Source: Branchiostoma floridae (taxonomy: Eukaryota; Chordata; Leptocardii; Amphioxiformes; Branchiostomatidae). From it: 64,000 bases of DNA. The stretch covers positions 3,179,371-3,243,370 of the forward strand of contig NC_049993.1 in NCBI RefSeq assembly GCF_000003815.2, in the 5' to 3' direction. The translations under genes were made by a program, and so were the position numbers. Under the pieces are notes generated by a model, which saw nothing but the letters and a program-made list of their open reading frames with translations, did no database searches and was not told the origin of the DNA. This document shows positions 61,991-64,000 of the stretch, in pieces; the first letter of the stretch is position 1; every line of letters starts with the position of its first letter.

Positions 61991-63117
61991 ACAGGTGGCC
62001 AAAATATACATAGAAATTGTCAAAAGCGTCAATGAAATAATTTTAAAGGCAGATATAGAAAAGAAACATTCAGGTCATTCGGTCCAGGAATGACGGAGAT
62101 AACGCGCTTTGAAGACTTGAAAGGAGAAGAAGAAGAAGGAATACAAATACAATATATTTCACAATACCTGTGGTATGGCTGAAATATAATGAACCAAAGT
62201 CCAAGCAGGTTGAAAAGTTCAACCTCCTTGGTTCAAGTTAACCAGGGCGAAGGATTTTGGCCACACCCTGAGCAAACCTCGTTGAACTGCTAGTATGAGC
62301 GAGACCAACGCGTAACGTGTCACAGGGAACATATCCCTCAACAAAGCTAAATGCACATTTTCACAGTAGTTTTAATGTAGAGCATTTTCATTCCGTACGA
62401 CATAGTAGATATACGCACTGATTAAGTGAAGTACTTCCTATACGTTAGACATCTCTATTCTGCTGAGACACGCTTTTTATGGCCCACCAGGGCAACTCAT
62501 TTCAATATTATAATGACATTGATGTGACCAAAGGTGCGATTCGAAGGTCGTACATATGCAGATTGGTGATAATGACTGTAATGTCCCCGCCCTCTGGCCC
62601 TCCCGCTATTTGCATTTGTCTGCGTTGTTTTTAAACCCCGTGAGCTGTCTCCATTGTTCAGACCCGATGAAAATCAAAAACTACAAGCAGACACAACAGT
62701 AGAAACCAGTTACTAGTATTTGGGGAGCCCTTTTTCAGCAAAATCGCCCGGTTTTGACGATCATGGGGTGTAAGCCCGAATTGACCTCATTGAAACTACG
62801 GCAACCTATCCTAAATACCAGATCCTAGATTTTAAAACTTTCCACCGTATGGGTATATATATTTTTCCCAGTAAGTTTTTTTTTTCCGAAGGGATTGGTT
62901 TTACTGAGTAATCCAGAGCTGTATTCTATGTAGTTTTCTTCAGCATGGCTGGTGTTGGGTAGTCATATTTCTCAGCCCGTTATGTCGAGTCAGTTCAAAT
63001 AGAGGAGGAGTTTCCCAGCCAGATATTGTTTTCGCAGCTCTCTAAATTCGCTGCGACCAAGTACAGATGGGCGGGGCTGCAAAAAGTTACGCCGTCAGCA
63101 AAGCCTGTGAATCAAAG
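61991..63117. other. No gene recognised
   Basis: A short inverted pair, AACCAAAGTCCAAGCAGGTT with AACCTCCTTGGTT, is at 62192-62236. The rest shows nothing. Confidence 0.4.
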
Positions 63118-63119
63118 TA

Positions 63120-63586
63120 CAGTCAAACCTGCCCACTTCTTCTTGTTTTTGTCCTAGGATTTGGGGCACACACTCACCTGGCCATTACGACCGGCTTTTC
63201 TCGGTCCCGAAAATTTTCCTCATTGACGTAAGCATTGAGCGACATCTTCACAGCGACCACCTGGTCAACGCGACGGCGACCGCAAAAAAAATTGGACCGC
63301 ACAGGACGAAATCCCTGTCCACGACCGCGTCATTTTCAACCTTGAGGTGTCATCGATTTCCGATGTTATTTAACACAATTTTTTTTACGAATCTAACCAG
63401 TTTGTGTCGGATTTTGACTGTCATTACGATGTTATGTTCAGATTAAAGATGACGGCGGATGCACGTGCGTGTGCTTGCTATTTGCCATTAAACACAACGG
63501 AAACCATAAATACTATGCATCCGTCATGTCCAAATGGACCGCTTTTTCCCGGTCCATCGGGTGGTCGACGTGGGTAGGTTTGACTG
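63120..63586. mobile_element. Tc1/mariner-type MITE, 467 bp
   Basis: CAGTCAAACCTGCCCAC at the left and GTGGGTAGGTTTGACTG at the right form terminal inverted repeats flanked by TA (63118-63119, 63587-63588). A TA duplication with CAGT ends is typical of Tc1/mariner. CCGGTCCATC/GGTCC motifs recur inside. Confidence 0.82.
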
Positions 63587-63639
63587 TATCAGCAAACACT
63601 TGACGTTACATTTTTCTTTTCTTCGCTCTTTTCAACGTT

Positions 63640-64000
63640 GGCTAGGTTCTCTTGTGCCGGGAAAGGGAGTTGGCCGAGGAAGGGAGTATGCTGTGAAAGG
63701 GACTTTGCCGTGATAGCGATTTTGCCCCGTCCTGAAGACTGCGCTCAGTCGGCATCTTGGTAATTGGTAAAGGAAAATGGATTAGGTGGCCCGCTAAATC
63801 TGGCCAACGTTAAAAAGTGCGAGCCCCCCCCCCCCCCCCCCTCCAAAAAAACCAGCCCCGGTTTGAAGACCCGCAACGGAGTCTTGGGATCAAATAAAAC
63901 CATGGTCCTTCGAGGCCCTTTAAAATATCCCCTCAAAAAAAGAACGGGGAACGCCCATTGAAAATTCTTGCAACCCCCTGGCTGGTCCTTTTTCACGGTT
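63640..64000. other. Homopolymer-rich right edge
   Basis: A long C-run (about 63826-63841) is followed by sequence with many doubled or tripled bases (AAAAAAA, GGGG, CCCC runs). No gene. It may be low-quality assembly. Confidence 0.4.

Noticed and set aside
1-64000. CRISPR arrays, operons or bacterial-type regulation
   Set aside because: The tandem arrays have no spacer structure, and genes are spliced eukaryotic genes.

Overview
The window looks like chordate, probably amphioxus (Branchiostoma), nuclear DNA. This is inferred from long GT-AG-spliced genes, a CR1-type LINE, many small TTAA-flanked and hAT-like elements, several satellite arrays and TNF-receptor/caspase genes. No database search was possible. 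Roughly nine tenths of the window is intron, transposon or repeat.

Left edge (1-4260): the first coding exon of a UDP-glucuronosyltransferase on the minus strand. It is broken by a frameshift at a C homopolymer and lies between two direct copies of a ~1.3-1.45 kb noncoding block, as expected in a tandemly duplicated UGT cluster.

Left half (4570-30351): a complete nine-exon plus-strand gene for a choline/ethanolamine phosphotransferase (371 aa, CHPT1/CEPT1 type) with an intact CDP-alcohol phosphotransferase motif. Its introns hold many mobile elements: a 51-bp minisatellite in a TIR element, three TTAA-flanked (piggyBac-type) elements, a 9-bp-TSD element, a tRNA-derived SINE and several long foldbacks. 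Its stop codon appears to be the first three bases of a hAT-like MITE.

Middle (30700-51000): intergenic. It has satellites with 115-bp and 141-bp units, a nearly complete CR1-like LINE with one frameshift, LINE fragments, a 40-bp minisatellite and a second copy of a TTAA element.

Right (52430-58170): a minus-strand gene that I reconstruct in five exons with matching splice phases. It encodes a 583-aa protein: signal peptide, three TNF-receptor cysteine-rich domains, one transmembrane helix, a coiled coil and a caspase-8-like domain. The catalytic cysteine position carries serine (AGT), while the catalytic histidine and two S1-pocket arginines remain. A receptor with its own pseudo-caspase would join ligand sensing and a cFLIP-like module in one chain. 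This is the most unusual object in the window.

Right edge (58500-64000): LINE remnants, dispersed repeats, a Tc1/mariner-type MITE and homopolymer-rich sequence at the end.
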